64,000 bases of DNA from Myxococcales bacterium (lineage in GTDB: Bacteria > Myxococcota_A > Polyangia > Palsa-1104): positions 68,846 through 132,845 of the forward strand of contig PNAM01000036.1 in NCBI GenBank assembly GCA_003170275.1, in the 5' to 3' direction. The notes under the pieces are model-generated. The model searched no databases, was not told where the DNA came from, and saw only the letters and a list, made by a program, of their open reading frames with translations. Of this stretch, positions 1-9,570 are shown piece after piece (position 1 is the first letter of the stretch; each line of letters begins with the position of its first letter). The translations under genes were made by a program, and so were the position numbers.

Positions 1-347
1 AGCGTGCGCAGCGCCGAGTTGATGCTGATGGTGCCGCCGTGCGCCGCCACCGCGGCCTTGAGCCCGCTGACCGCGTTCGGCTCGAGATACGCGTTCACGC
101 CGGCGCCGATCGAGACGCCGCTGACGCCCGCGAAGCTGTCGAGCGCGTTGGGTCGGATACAGTTCTGCTCGGCGATCAGCTGCTTCGACAGACCGGCCAC
201 GATCGCCGTCGAGCAGCCGCCCGCGCCGCCGACGCTCAGCCCTTCGCGCGCCACGCCTAGCTCTCCGTCGACGAACGCATCCTCGTCGGGCGCGCAGCCC
301 GAGGCGAGTAGGGCGAAGGCGATTGCGGCGAGCGCGCGTGCGTGCAT
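1..347 (-). CDS. Lipoprotein, probable M15-type peptidase (partial, C-terminus beyond window)
   Basis: The reading frame starts at ATG 347 and runs off the left edge without a stop (115 codons seen). The N-terminus is a short lipoprotein signal with lipobox ASGC, followed by an acidic linker. The mature part begins with a GGAGGCSTAIV stretch, then a helical segment and ISINSALRTL. That arrangement resembles the substrate-binding start of D-Ala-D-Ala carboxypeptidase (M15-like) lipoproteins of Myxococcota, in which a 'SALRT' segment precedes the zinc site. The catalytic residues lie outside the window, so the enzymatic call is inferred from this resemblance only. It would sit on the periplasmic face of a membrane and act on peptidoglycan peptides. 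Confidence 0.6.
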   Translation of the reverse strand, partial: MHARALAAIAFALLASGCAPDEDAFVDGELGVAREGLSVGGAGGCSTAIVAGLSKQLIAEQNCIRPNALDSFAGVSGVSIGAGVNAYLEPNAVSGLKAAVAAHGGTISINSALRT

Positions 348-397
348 GGCCGCGACCTTCAGCAAGCCGCGAACCAAGTCTGCGGAGCCGCGCTAAG

Positions 398-1729
398 CTA
401 CTGGAGGGTTTGCTGTTTCTTCGGTTCGGGCGAAGCGTGCTCGGGCGCCAGGACTGGGGGATTGTGTTGCGCCGTGTGCGAACGAACGTGCGCAATGTTG
501 CCGGTCAGGATGCGCGCGCTCTTCTGCCAGGTGAAGTAGCCCCACGCCCACTCGAACAGCACGATGAAGCGATTGCGGAAGCCCATCAGGAACAGCACGT
601 GGATCAGCAGCCAGGCCATCCAGGCGAGAAATCCGCTCAGCTTGATCCCGCCCGGCAGCTCGGCGATCGCCGCCGACTTGCCGATCGTGGCCATCGATCC
701 CTTGTCCCAGTACTTGAACGGCCTGGGCGTCTCGCCGTGGACCAGCCGCTCGATGCTGTCGGCGACGTGGCTGCCCATCTGCATCGCGGCCGGCGCTACG
801 CCTGGGACCAGCTTGCCGTTCGACTCGATCGCCGCCAGGTCGCCGACCACGTACACGTTGTCGTGCCCGGGGACGGTGAGGAACGGTGTCACCTCGACGC
901 GTCCCGCGCGATCGCACGGCGCGCCGAGCAGCTTGCCGAGCGGCGACGCCTTGACGCCCGCGCCCCACAACACCGTGCTGGTGGGGATGCACTCGTCGTG
1001 CAGGCACACGCCGTTCTCGTCGATGAACGTGACCTGCGCGTTGGTGCGCACCTCGACGCCGAGCGCCCGCAGCTGCTCCGCGGCGCTCTCCGACAGCTCG
1101 GGCGCGTAGGCTCCCGCGATGCGCGCCGCGCCTTCGAGCAAGACGATGCGCGAGGTGGACGGATCGATGTTGCGGAAGTCGTGCTTGACGGTGTGGCGCG
1201 CCAGCTCGGCGAGCGCCCCCGCCAGCTCGATGCCGGTCGCTCCGGCGCCCACCACCACGAACGTGAGCCACTTGGCGCGCTTGGCCGGCTCGGGCTCGCG
1301 CTCGGCCGCCTCGAACGCGTACAGCACGCGCCGCCGGATCTCGAGCGCGTCGTCGAGCGTCTTGAGCCCCGGGGCGAAGCGCTCCCAGTCGTCGTGCCCG
1401 AAGTACGAATGCGTGGCGCCGGTGGCCACCACCAGGTAGTCGTAGCTCAGCTCTCCGTCGGCCAGGAGTACGCGGTTGTTCGCCAGATCGAAGCCGGTCG
1501 CCTCGGCGAGCAGCACGGTGGTGTTCTCCTGCTTGGACAAGATCTCGCGCAGCGGATAGGCGATGTCGCCCATGTTCAGCGTGGCGATCGCGACCTGGTA
1601 GAGGAGCGGCTGGAACAGGTGGTGGTTGCGGCGGTCGATCAGCGTGACCTGCACGGCGGCGTGCTTGAGCGCCCTGGCTGCGTAGAGCCCCGCGAATCCC
1701 CCCCCGACGATGACGACCCGGGTCGACAT
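398..1729 (-). CDS. ndh: Type II NADH:quinone oxidoreductase (NDH-2)
   Basis: 443 residues. Residues 6-18 (VIVGGGFAGLYAA) form the FAD-binding Rossmann motif, and VVVGAGATGIELAG near residues 162-175 is the NAD(H)-binding Rossmann motif. A second FAD contact (VYVVGDLAAI) lies near residue 315. The C-terminal 60 residues contain hydrophobic or amphipathic helices, as in monotopic NDH-2. Length and order match the family. It passes electrons from NADH to quinone at the inner membrane without pumping protons. The start is ATG 1729. The upstream lipoprotein gene ends 17 bp away on the same strand, so the two may be co-transcribed. Confidence 0.9.
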   Translation of the reverse strand: MSTRVVIVGGGFAGLYAARALKHAAVQVTLIDRRNHHLFQPLLYQVAIATLNMGDIAYPLREILSKQENTTVLLAEATGFDLANNRVLLADGELSYDYLVVATGATHSYFGHDDWERFAPGLKTLDDALEIRRRVLYAFEAAEREPEPAKRAKWLTFVVVGAGATGIELAGALAELARHTVKHDFRNIDPSTSRIVLLEGAARIAGAYAPELSESAAEQLRALGVEVRTNAQVTFIDENGVCLHDECIPTSTVLWGAGVKASPLGKLLGAPCDRAGRVEVTPFLTVPGHDNVYVVGDLAAIESNGKLVPGVAPAAMQMGSHVADSIERLVHGETPRPFKYWDKGSMATIGKSAAIAELPGGIKLSGFLAWMAWLLIHVLFLMGFRNRFIVLFEWAWGYFTWQKSARILTGNIAHVRSHTAQHNPPVLAPEHASPEPKKQQTLQ

Positions 1730-1746
1730 GGCTGGAGACTACCAGA

Positions 1747-2280
1747 TCAGCCGCTGCAGATCCGCACGCAGAACGGCTGCTGATCGTCAGTGGGGCAGCG
1801 CGGCGTGGCCTCGGCGTTGCCTTCGCCGAGCATGTTGCCGTCCTCGTCGGTGATGACCAGATCGAACACTGCCGGCGCGTCGAACACCTTGACCCCGAGC
1901 GGCGACGGACACATGAACGAAGGGATCGCCGTCGGCAGCTCCCAGGTTCCGTCGGCCGCTGGCTCGCCGACCATCTGCGCACCCTCGGTGGTGAGCAGGA
2001 GGTGGTTGTCCGAGACCCGGCGCACGGTGCGCTGGACCATCACCTTGCCGGGCGCCATGCCCTTGACGCGGTACTTGAGCCACACGTGAAAGCCGCCCTG
2101 CGCGCCCGGCACCAGCGTCTGATCGCCCTCGAGCGGCAGAAAGCCGGAGCCGTCGTGGTTGGTGGTGCCGAGCGTGATGCTCCCCATCCCGGGCTGGATG
2201 ACGTGGGTGACTTTCCCGTCACTGCACCCGATGGCGATGGCCAACAGGCCCAGGGCCGGAATGAGGAGCGTGCGCGTCAC
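1747..2280 (-). CDS. Uncharacterised lipoprotein
   Basis: 177 residues with a hydrophobic signal ending in AIGC at Cys19, a plausible lipobox. The mature part looks beta-rich (MGSITLGTTNHDGSG, GGFHVWLKYRVKG) with four cysteines in the C-terminal third (MCPSP, RCPTDD, FCVRICSG), suggesting disulfides and export. I do not recognise a family. It lies 17 bp upstream of ndh and 9 bp downstream of the DUF2330 gene, all on the minus strand, so a transcript across the three genes is possible; I infer no functional link. Confidence 0.7.
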   Translation of the reverse strand: MTRTLLIPALGLLAIAIGCSDGKVTHVIQPGMGSITLGTTNHDGSGFLPLEGDQTLVPGAQGGFHVWLKYRVKGMAPGKVMVQRTVRRVSDNHLLLTTEGAQMVGEPAADGTWELPTAIPSFMCPSPLGVKVFDAPAVFDLVITDEDGNMLGEGNAEATPRCPTDDQQPFCVRICSG

Positions 2281-2289
2281 GGTCGTTTC

Positions 2290-4056
2290 CTAGGCGGTCC
2301 GCCGCCGGCGCCAGAACAGCATCCCACCGACGAGCGCGAGCAGGCCGAGGCCGCTCGCCGTCTCACCCGCGCGGCTGCCCAGGCCGACTCCGCAGCCGCC
2401 GCCCTGGCTGCCCAGGCCGTCGCCGATCGCCTTGGTGTTGTCGGTGACCACCTGCGGCGGGCCTTCCTCGCTGAGGATCTCGATCCGCTCCGACGCCGGG
2501 AGCGCCGGCGGAGTGAAGGTCGAGCCGGTGCCGTACGGATACTGCAGCACCCATCCGTCGGCGGTCTGCAGCGTCGCCGGCGTGGTGAGCTGGTTGTCGC
2601 GGCCGAAGAAGCCGCAGTGATAGGTCAGGTTCGCGTTGTGCGTGTTCGCGTAGTCGGCCAGCGTGGCGTTGAACGAGAACACCGGATCCTTGTTCATGTC
2701 CTCGGGCGACAGCGTGGTGTACAGACGGGTGAGGTACGAGAACTTGTCGAACAGCATGCCCGCCGACAGGGTCGGCTGCACCACGCGCTGATCGATCTGC
2801 ATGGCCATCATCGCCGGCTGGTAGTTGATGGTGTAGCCGACGAAATCGTCCGGCGTCTGCTGGCGGTACGAGCCCAGGTAGTAGGTGATGTTCTGGTAGA
2901 ACTGGCCCGCGGTGATGCCCTTGGCCGCGAAGGTCGCCGGCACCGGAATGTAGGCGGCGAGGATCGAGAGGAGCTGGCTCGAGTAGAGCGCCGAGCTGAA
3001 GCCCGGGCCGCCGCCGGTCTGCGACTGGTTGAAGGTCGCGTACCCGTGCTGGTTCAGGTACTCGACGAACGAGATCGCGTCGGGCTGCGCCGCCAGCTCC
3101 GCGTTCGAGCCGAAGCGGTTGGGCGCGTTGAGCACGTTCTGCAGGATGCTCGAGGTGCCCGCGTACTCGGTCACGAAGGTGTGGCGCCCGATGGCTTCCT
3201 TGGTGGCGCGGATGATCACGTCGTTGTAGTTGGCGCCGGCGCTATTCCAGTCGATCACCGAGTCGTTGAGCACAGTGTGGTAGTAGTTGCGCGGGATCGC
3301 GCGGCCCTTGCCGAGCATCCACACCTGGATGCCCATGTCCGGCGTGGCGCCGACCGAGGTCAGCACCAGCGGGATCATCGGCAGGTCGGAGGCGTACTTC
3401 ACCACCACCGGCTGCAGGTCGCCGGTCGCGCTGCCGCTCTTGAGCTTGAGCGCGAGGAAGTACGCGCCCGGGCGCACGTACGCGCCGACGGTCGCATCGG
3501 TGCCCGCGGGCACGAAGTAGTGGTTGTCGGCCAGCCACTTCAGCATGTCGTCCTTGACGTCGGCGTGCAGCACCGCGTAGTCGTACGGGCCGATCGAGTC
3601 CTGGATGACCAGCGGGCTGGGCGGGTCGGCCGAGTCGCCCTCGGCCCCGTTCGCCGTCGGCGCCGCGCCGCCCGTCGCGAACCCGCCGCCGCCACGACCC
3701 TGCGGATTGAACGAGCAGTTGCCTTCGTACACGCGGTTGAGCCGATACTTCGGCTGGGTCAGCGTGATCAGCTGGTTGAACAGCTCATCGGTCCCGAGCT
3801 CGAGCGTCGGCACCGAGGGCAGCGGCAGGAGCCAACCGAAGTCGCCGGCGTTCCCCGCGTACTGGATCTGGATGTGCGCGGTGACCTGCCCGTCCTCCAT
3901 GGCGAACGCGATGCGCTCGCCCGCCTGCACCACCGGCACCGAAGGATCGGGCGGCGTGAAGCAGCCGCAAGCCTCCGCGTCCTTGATCTGTGCGAGGCCC
4001 AACGCGGCGCCACCAATCAGCCCAAGCACCTTCCAGGTCTTGCGTGCGTTCTTCAC
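2290..4056 (-). CDS. DUF2330 surface protein with MYXO-CTERM-like anchor
   Basis: 588 residues from GTG 4056. I chose this start because GGAGG lies 5 bases upstream and it gives a clean signal peptide (basic KNARK, hydrophobic core, then cleavage before a CGCF motif). The mature start, with a CGCF cluster, [10 protein letters not shown] and DFGWLLPLP, is typical of DUF2330 proteins, which begin with clustered cysteines and a 'WxLP' strand. The C-terminus has a GCG motif, a 14-residue hydrophobic helix and RRRR, the three-part MYXO-CTERM sorting signal of Myxococcota that is processed and anchored at the cell surface. A Gly-rich loop lies near residues 110-130. The function of DUF2330 is unknown. 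Confidence 0.85.
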   Translation of the reverse strand: MKNARKTWKVLGLIGGAALGLAQIKDAEACGCFTPPDPSVPVVQAGERIAFAMEDGQVTAHIQIQYAGNAGDFGWLLPLPSVPTLELGTDELFNQLITLTQPKYRLNRVYEGNCSFNPQGRGGGGFATGGAAPTANGAEGDSADPPSPLVIQDSIGPYDYAVLHADVKDDMLKWLADNHYFVPAGTDATVGAYVRPGAYFLALKLKSGSATGDLQPVVVKYASDLPMIPLVLTSVGATPDMGIQVWMLGKGRAIPRNYYHTVLNDSVIDWNSAGANYNDVIIRATKEAIGRHTFVTEYAGTSSILQNVLNAPNRFGSNAELAAQPDAISFVEYLNQHGYATFNQSQTGGGPGFSSALYSSQLLSILAAYIPVPATFAAKGITAGQFYQNITYYLGSYRQQTPDDFVGYTINYQPAMMAMQIDQRVVQPTLSAGMLFDKFSYLTRLYTTLSPEDMNKDPVFSFNATLADYANTHNANLTYHCGFFGRDNQLTTPATLQTADGWVLQYPYGTGSTFTPPALPASERIEILSEEGPPQVVTDNTKAIGDGLGSQGGGCGVGLGSRAGETASGLGLLALVGGMLFWRRRRTA

Positions 4057-4171
4057 GTGGTCCTCCGCGATGGGATGGGAATCAAGGGGGTGCCAATACA
4101 CGCCCTGTGCCACGCGCAGACTAACGTGATCTCGTATAGTTAGTGATCGAAGAACGTCGAAGATCCGCGAG

Positions 4172-4195
4172 GATCCCTCGAAAAACTGTGGGATC
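4172..4195 (-). terminator. Possible terminator hairpin after the amidohydrolase fusion gene
   Basis: GATCCC (4172-4177) and GGGATC (4190-4195) form a 6-bp stem; one arm touches the stop codon of the minus-strand gene. On the minus strand the loop carries a run of five T. There is no T tract after the stem, so termination is only plausible. The rest of 4057-4194 would hold the promoter of the DUF2330 gene; I could not assign -35/-10 boxes. Confidence 0.3.
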
Positions 4196-7100
4196 TACGG
4201 GGTCTTGAGGTTGACCGAGCCGGGGGTCGGCGTGGTGGTGAAGAACCACTCGGCGATGGCGTTGTCGTTGTCGGCCCCGTTGGGGAAGCGAATCAGCGAG
4301 CCTTGCACGGTGTTCGAGTCCTTGGCAGCGGTCGCGGTCCCCTCGACCAGCGTGCTGGTCCCGCTCAGGCCGGTGATCACCGCCGCGGTGATCGAGCCGC
4401 CGTACGACAATGCGTCGAGGATCTCGCCGGTGGTCTTGTTGATCAGCGCGACGCCGTCGGGATTGCCGTTTTGGATGTTGTTGGTCGCGGCGCCGAACAG
4501 CACGCTGGTGGCGTTGATGTCCGGCATCACCGTGGCGGAGTGCACCACCAGGTAGCTGTCGGTGGTGAGCATGCCCGAGAGGCTGGTGCGGCCGTACTCG
4601 GTGTTGGTGGCGCCGTTGACGAACACGATCGCCACGTTGGTCAGGTCCACCGTCGCGCCGGTGCCGTTGTAGATCTCGATGAACTCGTTCGCGTCGCTGC
4701 CGACGTTGTCGTAGTCGACCTCGTTGATCACCAGGTGCACCTTTACCGAGATCATCGCGGTCTTGGCCACCCCGAGCGTGGCGGTGATGGTGTCGGTGCC
4801 CGCCGCGCCCATCTGGGTGTACGGGAACGTCGCGGTCTGCTGATCGGCGAGCACCACCACCGAGGCGGGCACGGTGCCGGCGTTGGAGCTGGATAGCGTC
4901 ACGGTCGCGCCGCCCGCCGGTGCCGGGATGTCGAGGGTCACGGTCATGGTCACCGTGCCGCCCAGCGAGGTGTTGGCGGTCGACGGCGTCAGGTTGGTCA
5001 AGGTGGCCGCGTCGGCCAGGCCGAGCACGCGCACGTTGCCGATCACGTTCACGCCATTCAGCGTGGCGGTGACCATCACGGGCGTGGTGGTCGCGATCGT
5101 GCCGCTCATCGGCACCGCCACCGAGGTCATGCCCATCGGCACGGTCGCATTGGCCGGCACGCCCAGGCTCGCCGGATCGCCCGAGAGCAGGGTGACCAGG
5201 GTGGCGGCGGTCGCCGGCCGCGAGAGCGTGACCATGATCGGCGAGGGAATCGTGTTCTGCGCGATGGTTCCCACCCGGATGAAGCTGGGCGGTCCGAAGC
5301 CCACCAGCACCGGGGGTCCGAACACCGGGTCGTTGACGTCGCGCGGCTCGATCTTGGAGTTGTCGTTGCGCAGCTCGAGGATGCCGGTGAGCGTGGTGAA
5401 CTTCTCGCCCATGACCGGGAACGGCGTGACCAGGTACAACAGGTCGTTCACCCGCAGCGAGCCGTCGACGACGAACTCATTGGTGGGCGTGGCGTCGCCT
5501 GTTCCCGGCGCCGGGTTCACGTCGGTGACGGTGACGTTGGTCAGGCTGACGAGCACCGATTCGAGCGCGCTCGCCTTGGCGCCGCCGGTGGTCAGATCGG
5601 CGGCGGTGAGCGGCACGCCGGCCGACTTCTCGGTGATCGCCGCCGGCGCGGCTTCGCCCGTCGACGTGGGCGCCGACAGCATGACGTTGGCGAGCTGGAT
5701 CTGTCCGAAGGAGTTGGTCACCGTGCCGGCGATCACGTCGATGCGATCGCCGGGGTTCACCGTCGGGTTGGCCGCCGAGATGAACAGGCCCGAGTTGTCG
5801 GACCCGGCGTAGCCGACGTCGCCCACCTTGATCTGCACGAAGAAGCCCTTGGTGCTCTTGCCGGTCACGATCGCGTTCTTGACCGCGACCACGGTGAGCG
5901 GCACGACCGCGCCGGTCTTGATCTGATAGATGGTGAACGGGCAGCCCGCCGCGCCCAGGTTGGCGTCCATCGGGCAGGCATCGCAGGCGTCGCCCTTGCC
6001 GTCGGTGTCGGTGTCCGCCTGATCGGGGTTGGCCTTCATCGGGCAGTTGTCGATCGCGTTGGGGATGCCGTCGCCGTCGGCGTCGTTGGGATCGACCGAG
6101 GCGCACGTCGTGGTGTTGGCGGTCAGCGGGCACGGATCGCACGCATCGCCCACGCCGTCGGCGTCGATGTCGCCTTGCGTGCCGTTGTCGACCGGGCGGA
6201 TGGGGTTGAACACGCTGGGGCAGTTGTCCATCGCATCGGGGATGCCGTCGCCGTCGCTGTCGGTGGCGCTCGGCACGCCGGTGTAGATGGTCGAGTTGTT
6301 GACCGAGGCCGGGCGCGACGGCACGCAGCTCGGCTCGTTCATCGGCACGCCGCAGAAGAACAGCGGGTAGTTGGAGGCGCCCACCGCGGTGGTGAGCGCG
6401 GCGAGCGTCATGCTGATCTCGCCCATCACGCACGCGGACTTGGGCGTGCCGCACACGTCGAGGCCGTCGCACGCGCCGATGTTGGGGATGGCGGTGACCA
6501 GCGGCGTATCACCGTAGAGCACCTTGCCGCCGCGCATCACCAGCACCACATCCTGCGACTGCGCGTCGATCACCGCGCGGTGATCCACTCGCGTCGCGCC
6601 GTTGAAGATCGTCAGATCGCCCACCAACCCGGTCTTGATGGTGCCGATCACGTCGTCGGTGGCGCTGGCCATGGCCGCGTTCTGCGTGGTCATGAGCCAC
6701 AGCTGCTCGTCGTCGAAGAACTTGCCGAAGTAGCTGGTGTTCACGTCGTCGGCGCAGCGCAGCTCGCGCAGCATGTTCATCGAGCCCGAGAGCACCCAGT
6801 CGGTGCCGAGCGCGATCAGCACACCCAGCCGCGCCGCCTCGGGCACCACCGCGGTGTTGCCGTACAGCCGGATGTTGGAGCGCGGCGACCACACCAGCGC
6901 GGTGCTCTCCTGTGCCATCAGCGAGTAGTCGGGCGGCTGCAGGCCGACCGAGTGGATGAACGCGCTCTGCGGTTGCGTGAGGTCGTTGGCCGAGCCCGGC
7001 TGGCTCACGCACAGAAACTCGTTGTGCGCGACGGAGTCGATGCCTTCGGAGATGTGCGGGAAATAGGCGTCGTCGCCGACGATCGCCGACGCGGTGTTGA

Positions 7101-7821
7101 TCGCCGGATAGGCGCAGCCCGACGAGAGCTGCGTGCCCGCGGTGTCTCCGAGCGGGAAGGTGTCGAAGTCGACCGCCTTCTGCGCGAGGCCTTCCTGCAG
7201 CGGATCGGCCTTGTCGAGGTTGCGCAGAAAGCCTGCCGAGCCGCCCGACGCGATGGTCGAGGTGGCGCCGCCCATGACGAAGCGCAGCTCGGCCCAGTGG
7301 ATCTGGTTGGCGTTGGCGGTCGAGCCCGACGACAGCTTGGTGTGCCCGCGCAGGCCCTTGCGCCAATCGTTGCGCTGCTCGAAGCGCTCACCCGAGTCGA
7401 CGCCGGGGCTCGCCTGGAAGGTGATGTGATCGTGCGCGTTGATGAGGCCGGGGGACAACACGCCCATCGGACAGTCGATCAGCGTGGCGCCCGCCGACTG
7501 CGCCGAGCAGTCGCAGCCGACGCACGCGATCTTGCCGTCGGTGCCGACCAGGACCTGGCCGCCGCGCAGCACCTCGCCGGGCGTGAGCACCGTCGCGGTG
7601 ATCAGCTTGGCGTCGGAGCCGGCGGTGATGCTGCAGGTGCCGCTCGCCGGCGCGGGCCGGCCGGCCGCGGGACACATCGTGATCTTCGGGCCACCGTCAC
7701 CGCCGGTCATTCCGTCGGTGCCACCGTCGGGCATGGCGAGGTCGGGACTCCCGTGATTGCCGTCGCCACATCCGGCGACCAGCGCACAGGTCAAGAGCAG
7801 GCTACGAATTTTGGGGTACAT
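4195..7821 (-). CDS. Lipoprotein amidohydrolase fused to thrombospondin-3 repeats, OB-like, Ig-like and lamin-tail domains
   Basis: 1208 residues from ATG 7821, which has GGAG 5 bases upstream. Lipobox VAGC is followed by an Asp/Gly/Met-rich linker. Residues about 60-480 are an amidohydrolase: HxH in INAHDHITF, further metal-ligand candidates in FPHISEGID and FIHSVG, and the general-base Asp in [10 protein letters not shown]. Next come Ca-binding thrombospondin type 3 repeats ([15 protein letters not shown] and two similar units, residues about 530-625), an OB-like domain (about 630-730), Ig-like or Calx-like strands rich in Val/Thr (about 860-1060) and a C-terminal lamin-tail domain ([10 protein letters not shown] to the end). 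The enzyme would be tethered at the outer surface. The substrate is unknown. A second, unrelated-looking amidohydrolase gene follows upstream. Confidence 0.85.
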   Translation of the reverse strand: MYPKIRSLLLTCALVAGCGDGNHGSPDLAMPDGGTDGMTGGDGGPKITMCPAAGRPAPASGTCSITAGSDAKLITATVLTPGEVLRGGQVLVGTDGKIACVGCDCSAQSAGATLIDCPMGVLSPGLINAHDHITFQASPGVDSGERFEQRNDWRKGLRGHTKLSSGSTANANQIHWAELRFVMGGATSTIASGGSAGFLRNLDKADPLQEGLAQKAVDFDTFPLGDTAGTQLSSGCAYPAINTASAIVGDDAYFPHISEGIDSVAHNEFLCVSQPGSANDLTQPQSAFIHSVGLQPPDYSLMAQESTALVWSPRSNIRLYGNTAVVPEAARLGVLIALGTDWVLSGSMNMLRELRCADDVNTSYFGKFFDDEQLWLMTTQNAAMASATDDVIGTIKTGLVGDLTIFNGATRVDHRAVIDAQSQDVVLVMRGGKVLYGDTPLVTAIPNIGACDGLDVCGTPKSACVMGEISMTLAALTTAVGASNYPLFFCGVPMNEPSCVPSRPASVNNSTIYTGVPSATDSDGDGIPDAMDNCPSVFNPIRPVDNGTQGDIDADGVGDACDPCPLTANTTTCASVDPNDADGDGIPNAIDNCPMKANPDQADTDTDGKGDACDACPMDANLGAAGCPFTIYQIKTGAVVPLTVVAVKNAIVTGKSTKGFFVQIKVGDVGYAGSDNSGLFISAANPTVNPGDRIDVIAGTVTNSFGQIQLANVMLSAPTSTGEAAPAAITEKSAGVPLTAADLTTGGAKASALESVLVSLTNVTVTDVNPAPGTGDATPTNEFVVDGSLRVNDLLYLVTPFPVMGEKFTTLTGILELRNDNSKIEPRDVNDPVFGPPVLVGFGPPSFIRVGTIAQNTIPSPIMVTLSRPATAATLVTLLSGDPASLGVPANATVPMGMTSVAVPMSGTIATTTPVMVTATLNGVNVIGNVRVLGLADAATLTNLTPSTANTSLGGTVTMTVTLDIPAPAGGATVTLSSSNAGTVPASVVVLADQQTATFPYTQMGAAGTDTITATLGVAKTAMISVKVHLVINEVDYDNVGSDANEFIEIYNGTGATVDLTNVAIVFVNGATNTEYGRTSLSGMLTTDSYLVVHSATVMPDINATSVLFGAATNNIQNGNPDGVALINKTTGEILDALSYGGSITAAVITGLSGTSTLVEGTATAAKDSNTVQGSLIRFPNGADNDNAIAEWFFTTTPTPGSVNLKTP

Positions 7822-7878
7822 CGGGGCTCCGCGAAGTTCGGGCGGCACTCCACCACAAAACCCATTTCGGCGAAACAG

Positions 7879-9429
7879 CTATCGGTCTAGACGCGGTGAG
7901 CCGAGCGTGGCGGGGCGCTTCTCGGGCTGCGGGCCGATGGTCGGCGGCGGCGGGCGATGCACGGGCGGTTCGGCGAAGCTGCCTCCGCGATGGACGATCT
8001 TGCCGCCGACCATGGTCAGCAGCACGGCGATCTCGGGCAGCTTCTCGGGCGCGACGGTGAGCGGATCGTCCGACAGCACGATCAGGTCGGCCAGCTTGCC
8101 CAGCTCGAGCGATCCCTTGCGCGCGCCCATTCCTTCGGCGGCGGCGCTCCCCACGGTGTACGCCTCGAGCGCCTCGCGCGCGGTGAGGCGCTCCTTGTCG
8201 CCGAATCCGCCGTGGGTCACCGCCAGCGCGAGCGAGAGCAGCGGCGCGAGCGGGCGCACCGGCACGTGCTCGCCGACCCAGTCGGTGCCGATGCAGGTGC
8301 GCACCCCAGCGTCGCTCAACGTGCGCATCGGGAACGCGCCCGGGGTGTGCCACTCGGGGAGCATCGAGGGGTTCGAGCACACCACCAGGCCCAGGCGCGC
8401 CAGGCGACGCGCCTGCTCGGGCTTGACCTCGTCGGCGTGCTCGATGCGGAACAGCTGCGGCGCGTCGGGGCGCTTGGCCGCCTTCGACATCGACTCGAGC
8501 GCCGACAGCAGCGTCTCGAGCGCGCGGCTCGACAGCACGTGCACCAGCACGCGGCGGTTGGCCGCCACCGCGCGATCGAAGATCTCCTGCAGCTCGAAGC
8601 GCGTGATGCGCGCGCCGTCGTCGTGAAAGTACTTCACGCCGTCGATGCGCACCCATTCGGGCGCGGCGCCGCTCCAGCTCGGCTCGTAGAGCCGCGTCTC
8701 GAGCCGGTAGCCGAGCGGGATCATGCGAATGCGCGCGGTGAGCTGGCCCTTGAGGCGCAGCCCTTCGAACAGGTCGGGCAGCTCGTCGATCAGCTGCACA
8801 GAGGTGATGCCCAGGCGCGCCAGCTCGGCGAGAAAGCGCAACGCGCCGTCGCGCAGCGTCTTGAGCGGCAGCGCCTTGACCAGCCGATCGAGCGCCGCCG
8901 CCAGCTCGCGCCCGCGCACGAACCCGTGTGGCGCCTCCTCGTCGGTGAACTTGCCCAGCTGAAGGCCGCGCTTGTTGAGCAGGCCGCCGCGCGAGGTGAC
9001 CACGAACAGCGGCCGCTCGACGAAGTCGACGTCGGCGGCGCGCGAGATCCCGTCGGGCAGGTTGCGCGTCTTGACGAACAGCCAGCCGTCCGGCTGCGCT
9101 GCAGACGCCTTCTTGACCGCCGCGATCCATGCCTTCTTCGGCGCTTCCGGCAGGTCCACGCCGTGCTCGGAGCCGAGCGTCAGCGACAGGCCGAAGTGAA
9201 CGTGCGCGTCGTTGAAGCCAGGCACCAGCGTATGCCCGCCCGCGTCGATCAGCTCGGCCCTGGGACCCGCCGCCTTGCGCGCCGCCGCCAGATCGTCCCC
9301 GACGTACGCCACCCGCCCGTCTACCACCGCCAGCGTGGTCGCCTCCGGCGCCGCCGGATTCATCGTGATCACATGCGCGTGCGCGATCACGACGGCGGCC
9401 AGGGCGGCAAACATGAGCCCACGAAGCAT
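7879..9429 (-). CDS. YtcJ-like amidohydrolase
   Basis: 516 residues from ATG 9429; an internal start at ATG 9414 is also possible and the Shine-Dalgarno signals do not decide between them. The N-terminus is hydrophobic (GLMFAALAAVVIAHAH). Metal-site residues of the amidohydrolase superfamily are visible: GFNDAHVHFG (HxH), a carbamate or acidic position in KYFHDDGARI, HVLSS, RIEHADEV and the final CIGTDWVGEH Asp. The C-terminal AARKGSLELGKLADLIVL-type composite beta-sandwich motif is present. It belongs to the YtcJ/AepA-like group acting on N-substituted or cyclic amides; the substrate is unknown. It is 57 bp upstream of the larger amidohydrolase gene on the same strand, which suggests a shared catabolic or detoxifying role (inference). 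Confidence 0.85.
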   Translation of the reverse strand: MLRGLMFAALAAVVIAHAHVITMNPAAPEATTLAVVDGRVAYVGDDLAAARKAAGPRAELIDAGGHTLVPGFNDAHVHFGLSLTLGSEHGVDLPEAPKKAWIAAVKKASAAQPDGWLFVKTRNLPDGISRAADVDFVERPLFVVTSRGGLLNKRGLQLGKFTDEEAPHGFVRGRELAAALDRLVKALPLKTLRDGALRFLAELARLGITSVQLIDELPDLFEGLRLKGQLTARIRMIPLGYRLETRLYEPSWSGAAPEWVRIDGVKYFHDDGARITRFELQEIFDRAVAANRRVLVHVLSSRALETLLSALESMSKAAKRPDAPQLFRIEHADEVKPEQARRLARLGLVVCSNPSMLPEWHTPGAFPMRTLSDAGVRTCIGTDWVGEHVPVRPLAPLLSLALAVTHGGFGDKERLTAREALEAYTVGSAAAEGMGARKGSLELGKLADLIVLSDDPLTVAPEKLPEIAVLLTMVGGKIVHRGGSFAEPPVHRPPPPTIGPQPEKRPATLGSPRLDR

Positions 9430-9570
9430 AGCACTGTAGCCTGGGAAGCTACGGTTGCCGGCAGGTCCGGACGGCATCACGCCGCCCGCGGCGCGCAACG
9501 CAGCGTCATCACTCGAGCCGCCGCTTGGCGCGGACCTTGCTCACGGGGCGCGCCTCAGGAGGTCCATTCG

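Noticed and set aside
323..1783. Long plus-strand frame opposite ndh (486 codons)
   Set aside because: Arg/His/Gln-rich translation with no known motif; complement of a well-conserved NDH-2. Artefact of high GC and third-position bias.
2002..4143. 713-codon plus-strand frame
   Set aside because: Antisense to the DUF2330 and lipoprotein genes; low-complexity Arg/Val/Gly translation.
4057..4194. Sigma-54-like TGGCAC on the minus strand
   Set aside because: The -12 half does not have GC at the right spacing; not a convincing promoter.
7957..9570. Upstream extension of the lipoprotein frame
   Set aside because: AGGAGG eight bases before ATG 9571 and the lipobox fix the start; the rest is antisense to the amidohydrolase.
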